A stretch of 64,000 nt of DNA from Thiotrichaceae bacterium (GTDB taxonomy: Bacteria; Pseudomonadota; Gammaproteobacteria; Beggiatoales; Beggiatoaceae): positions 17,741 to 81,740 of the forward strand of contig JAOZSV010000002.1 in NCBI GenBank assembly GCA_029939505.1, in the 5' to 3' direction. The position numbers and the translations under genes were made by a program. The first letter of the stretch is position 1, and each line of letters starts with the position of its first letter. The notes under the pieces are model-generated. The model ran no database searches. It saw nothing but the letters and a program-made list of their open reading frames with translations, and was not told where the DNA came from. Shown piece by piece: positions 60,974 through 64,000 of the stretch.

Positions 60974-61169
60974 AACCTGTCAATGCGAATTAAGAGTTGA
61001 ATTTTTTTTGAAAATGGAGTTCGAGGTTTTCGTTTTTTGAAGAAAAACGAAAACCTCGAATTTGCCCCTACGTCAAATATTTCATTATTGTAGGGGCTGC
61101 GTGTCTGCCCTTTGTGAAATGAATTATCTGAACGTCTATAAACCTGTCAGGTTTGAAGCAACCAATCCA
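60974..61169 (+). repeat. Hairpin repeats between XRE region and porin
   Basis: cctgacaggtttttaaaacctgtcag (about 60958-60982) and the hairpin tcgaggttttcgttttttgaagaaaaacgaaaacctcga (61021-61059) lie downstream of the small ORF. An 'aaacctgtcaggttt' unit (61139-61153) lies just past the porin stop. They could terminate the two converging genes. Confidence 0.6.
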
Positions 61170-62396
61170 TTAAAATTTATAGAGCATCCCGGCTGAAAAG
61201 ACGTTTTCATCGCGGTAATCGTTATCACTGTCGGTTTCACGATAACCCGCAAAAATGTGAGCATATTTAGTAATATGGAACTTAGCCCCCAGGGACCAAC
61301 TTAAAGCATCTTCGTCTAAAACCTCACCGTTGATGTCTGTCAATCTTAAATTCTCTTCAATATCAGAGAGATAACCGGCAACCCAACCCGCCAGAGTGAT
61401 TTTCTGGATGCGGTAATTAAAGGAACCAATAATATATTGCCCCCCATCCGGGTTATTATCAAAAGCCCCCAATTCCCCATCTTCATATTGAATTGCGAGT
61501 TTGAGTCCGGGTATCACCTTGTAGCTGGCACCGATTTTCCAATTGGTGAACTTGTCATTGTTCCAAGCAGCACCGCCTGGTGAAATTTGGTTGTCTCCTT
61601 GATCAAGGTAAGCACCCAGGAGCCATACAATCAACTTGTCGTTGGTATATTTCAGTTCGGCATTTCCACCTCTTTTGTCGGCATTGTCATCGCCCATGAT
61701 TTGTACACGCGCATTAACTCCCCCAAATTTGACACCCATTTCTAACGCACCGGGTATGTCACTGCTATGTACCAAACCAGAGGTGTTAATACCATAACCG
61801 GGGTTAATGCCGACTTTTCCCGTTATAGGGTCTTTGACAACCGAGCGTCGATCTCCAGTTGCATTCCAATTCCAATGCACTTCGTTATATCTGCCACCAG
61901 ACATGCCACCACCAGAGCCACGAGCCTGCATAGAAGTGTATATCCACGGGTCAATCAGCCCTTTAGCGTTTCGATAGGCTCCCCGCAATTTCCCATATTT
62001 AATCTGGAAGGTGTCATTTTTCAAGCCAACCCAAGCCTCTAAACCTGGTCCAAGCCCAGAATTATTAGTCGTATGAAACGTGGTACGATAACGGGCATGG
62101 GGAATCATACCACCGGGCAGTTTTTTATCCAGTTCAAAGTCAAGGCCAATCAGGTTAGGACCATCATTAAGAATGTTACCATACCGATCTTCTGTCAGAA
62201 TTTGGCGATCCATGTCATCATCCGTTTCCGTAAAGCCCAAACCGCTACCCATTTTACCCCTCACGAGGTCTTCATCACCACCCGCGTATTCAACACTGGC
62301 TGCTTCAGCGCCGATTTGACCATAAATCTTGATATCGGCATGGGTTGTGATAGGTATAGCCAACGCGACGGCTAAAGAAAGTACCTGTTTATTCAT
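61170..62396 (-). CDS. Outer-membrane porin (Porin_4 type)
   Basis: A 408-residue porin. A signal peptide (MNKQVLSLAVALAIPITTHA) is followed by DIKIYGQIGAEAASVEYAGG, the typical first beta-strand of gram-negative trimeric porins. Then comes LIGLDFELDKKLPGGMIPHARYRTTFHTTNNSGLGPGLEAWVGLKNDTFQIKYGKLRGAYRNAKG, with the region of the constriction loop. Alternating beta-strands end in GMLYKF with the terminal phenylalanine needed for outer-membrane insertion by BAM. Substrate specificity is unknown. The divergent direction from DUF485/actP leaves a 500-base gap between them. Confidence 0.88.
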   Translation of the reverse strand: MNKQVLSLAVALAIPITTHADIKIYGQIGAEAASVEYAGGDEDLVRGKMGSGLGFTETDDDMDRQILTEDRYGNILNDGPNLIGLDFELDKKLPGGMIPHARYRTTFHTTNNSGLGPGLEAWVGLKNDTFQIKYGKLRGAYRNAKGLIDPWIYTSMQARGSGGGMSGGRYNEVHWNWNATGDRRSVVKDPITGKVGINPGYGINTSGLVHSSDIPGALEMGVKFGGVNARVQIMGDDNADKRGGNAELKYTNDKLIVWLLGAYLDQGDNQISPGGAAWNNDKFTNWKIGASYKVIPGLKLAIQYEDGELGAFDNNPDGGQYIIGSFNYRIQKITLAGWVAGYLSDIEENLRLTDINGEVLDEDALSWSLGAKFHITKYAHIFAGYRETDSDNDYRDENVFSAGMLYKF

Positions 62397-62902
62397 TAAA
62401 TTCTCCTTTGTTAATTACCAATTGTAAATAAAAAATGCCTATAGTTATTCAGAGAAATAATTGTATTCAAACCTCAGAGGTTTTCAAAACCTCTGAGGTT
62501 TTTGTTTGAAGAATTTATTTTTCTGAACATCTATGGGTAAATTACCATAATTTAAAAAAAAATGTAACCCTTGTTTTGTCAACTTGATATTCTTGATATT
62601 TGAAAATGTTCAAAGATTTATGTGAGAAAAACTTTATTATTTCAACTTTGGATTAAGCAATTAAATGTAACTACTCAGTCTTAGATATTGCTCACGCAAA
62701 GACGCAAAGACGCAAAGGAATCAAAAATCACCTGGACGAAATGAGGAAGAAAAGAGGCTCGTTCAAGTTTTTCTTCAACAAACTCAAATTGAATCCCTTT
62801 GCGTGACCTTTTTTCTGAAAATCAATAAGGCTGAGTAGTTACAATTAAATAAGATATAATTATGAATTATTTTTAAAAACTCAATCTCAACTGGAGCATT
62901 AT
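62397..62902 (+). repeat. Gap between porin and DUF485 with an inverted-ended repeat
   Basis: An aaacctcagaggttttcaaaacctctgaggttt palindrome lies at about 62470-62502, near the porin start. From about 62668 to 62844, inverted ends gtaactactcag...ctgagtagttac bound a unit with 'cacgcaaagacgcaaagacgcaaagg' and 'ccctttgcgtga' arms and a 'ttcaagtttttcttcaacaaactcaaattgaa' hairpin. A promoter for DUF485/actP probably lies after it but is not clear. Confidence 0.6.
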
Positions 62903-63211
62903 ATGCAACAAGAACTTGTTGATAAAATAAAAAATGATCCGAAATATCAAGCACTTGTTTCAAAAAGAAGCCGCTTTGCTTGGATATTGTCGATCATTAT
63001 GCTGGTGATTTACTATACCTTTATTATGGTTATTGCCTTTTCACCCCAAACGTTTGCGATTAAAATCGCTGAAGGTTCCGTCATCACTATTGGTATTCCT
63101 ATAGGGATATTAATTATTATCAGTGCGTTTGTGCTGACTGGTATTTACGTTTGGCGTGCCAATGGTGAATTTGATAATTTGACTCATCAAATTAAGGAGG
63201 GGATCAAGTGA
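62903..63211 (+). CDS. yjcH: DUF485 membrane protein (YjcH-like)
   Basis: A 102-residue protein with two membrane segments (about 25-47, [22 protein letters not shown], and about 60-85, [23 protein letters not shown]). It is preceded by the family motif [19 protein letters not shown]485 genes lie in front of the acetate symporter gene actP; E. coli yjcH-actP is the model. The stop overlaps the actP start (GTGA), so the two are translationally coupled. Its exact role is unknown. Confidence 0.9.
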   Translation: MQQELVDKIKNDPKYQALVSKRSRFAWILSIIMLVIYYTFIMVIAFSPQTFAIKIAEGSVITIGIPIGILIIISAFVLTGIYVWRANGEFDNLTHQIKEGIK

Positions 63212-64000
63212 GTAGAAATTTTCTGATATGGGGTGCTTTTGCCACCCTTTTTGCCGCAACCGGTGTCTTTGCAACAGGTGGTGTGCTTGACGGGGCGATT
63301 GAAAAACAGTCCTTGAATGTCGCGGCTATTGTGATGTTTTTACTTTTCGTGACAGCGACGCTTGGTATTACTTACTGGGCGGCGAAACGGACCAAAACGG
63401 CTAAGGATTTTTATACCGCTGGTGGGGGGATTACGGGCTTGCAAAATGGCCTTGCCATTTCGGGTGATTACATGTCAGCCGCTTCTTTTTTGGGCATTTC
63501 AGCCTTGGTGTATACAAGTGGTTATGATGGCTTGATTTATTCTATCGGCTTTTTAGTGGGTTGGCCAGTGATTTTATTTCTCATCGCTGAACGACTCAGA
63601 AATCTTGGTAAATACACTTTTGCCGATGTCGCTTCTTATCGTTTGGCACAAACGCCTATTAGAACTTTATCCGCATTTGGCGCGTTGGCAACGGTTATTT
63701 TGTATTTAATCGCCCAAATGGTCGGTGCCGGGCAACTGATTCAATTGTTATTTGGTTTACCCTACTGGATGGCAGTGGTTATTGTCGGTGTTTTAATGAC
63801 TTTATATGTTACCTTTGGCGGCATGTTAGCGACGACTTGGGTACAAATTATCAAGGCGGTTTTGCTACTTTCCGGAGCCACTTTCATTGCATTAGGTGTG
63901 CTGTATTCTTTCGATTTTAGCTTTGAAAAGATGTTCACGGAAGCGATTAATACCACAAGAGATGCTAAGGGTATGATGTCAGGAGAAGCCATTATGGCAC
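63208..64000 (+). CDS. actP: Cation/acetate symporter ActP, N-terminal part (cut by window edge)
   Basis: Not in the ORF track because no stop occurs before the window ends. GTG 63208 overlaps the DUF485 stop and has a perfect ribosome-binding site (aaggagggg). The visible ~264 residues are an SSS-family sodium:solute symporter: [110 protein letters not shown], with several membrane segments and a clear ActP pattern. It imports acetate (or related short acids) with Na+ or H+. Confidence 0.92.
   Translation, partial: MSRNFLIWGAFATLFAATGVFATGGVLDGAIEKQSLNVAAIVMFLLFVTATLGITYWAAKRTKTAKDFYTAGGGITGLQNGLAISGDYMSAASFLGISALVYTSGYDGLIYSIGFLVGWPVILFLIAERLRNLGKYTFADVASYRLAQTPIRTLSAFGALATVILYLIAQMVGAGQLIQLLFGLPYWMAVVIVGVLMTLYVTFGGMLATTWVQIIKAVLLLSGATFIALGVLYSFDFSFEKMFTEAINTTRDAKGMMSGEAIMA

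Noticed and set aside
63762-63992. 76-residue minus-strand ORF at the right end
   Set aside because: It is a shadow of the actP coding sequence on the other strand.
1-64000. tRNA or rRNA genes
   Set aside because: I looked for T-loop-like GGTTCGAATCC patterns and cloverleaf arms, especially after csrA, and found none. A tRNAscan-SE run would settle this.

Overview
This AT-rich window looks like chromosomal DNA of a gammaproteobacterium. The block yceF / yceD-rpmF-plsX-fabH-fabD-fabG-acpP-fabF-mltG and the pair lysC-csrA are typical gammaproteobacterial gene orders. The very dense palindromic and 'gagtccaacgctt(c/t)agctttgg' repeats between genes remind me of large filamentous sulfur bacteria (Beggiatoaceae, Thiotrichales). 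That assignment is inference from memory, not a database result.

Layout. 1-2.1 kb: 3' end of lysC, csrA and, on the minus strand, a DUF2062 protein. 2.1-4.4 kb: comEC. 5-12.1 kb: divergent yceF and the yceD-rpmF-plsX-fab operon (lipid synthesis). 12.1-13.5 kb: a decayed two-gene accessory module, a ParA-like ATPase and a HEPN protein joined by TAATG, wedged between fabF and mltG. The ATPase is broken by an inserted palindrome and the HEPN gene by a stop and a deletion. 13.5-19.7 kb: mltG, a small P-loop NTPase, a periplasmic binding protein, a VWA lipoprotein, and a dapF that carries an in-frame palindrome. 20.1-31.2 kb: chemotaxis block cheY-cheA-cheW-mcp, a second mcp and a REC-PAS-histidine kinase. 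31.3-35.3 kb: fragments of toxin-antitoxin genes, a PD-(D/E)XK-like hypothetical and a glycosyltransferase. 35.3-40.9 kb: a YhdJ-type DNA methyltransferase followed by a putative defence island (DUF262 protein, DUF3696-like ATPase, PLD-like protein, second ATPase). 41-43.1 kb: aldehyde dehydrogenase with its DUF779 partner. 43.5-49.1 kb: cell-surface glycan genes (sulfotransferase/coiled-coil/double GT2 fusion, methyltransferase, sulfotransferase). 49.4-52.7 kb: a decayed hypothetical, DUF6717, hslR and a CbpA-like co-chaperone. 53.1-55.6 kb: oxidative-stress cluster sodB, superoxide reductase, tpx, 2-Cys peroxiredoxin. 56.3-61 kb: WGR-DNA ligase, exported hypothetical, HicB-HTH, YoeB toxin-antitoxin, XRE regulator and a truncated XRE copy. 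61.2-64 kb: porin, DUF485 and the start of actP.

The dominant theme is small mobile repeats. At least two elements have CTTTGTACAGGAC-type inverted ends and perfect 9-bp target duplications (26352-26620 and 36418-36583). A ~40-bp family of 'TCGAGG...CCTCGA' hairpins has inserted into genes (parA, dapF) and into another repeat. I saw no tRNA, rRNA or CRISPR array. The best candidates for unusual biology are the ParA-HEPN pair, the DUF262/ATPase/PLD/ATPase cluster and the gene-invading palindromes.
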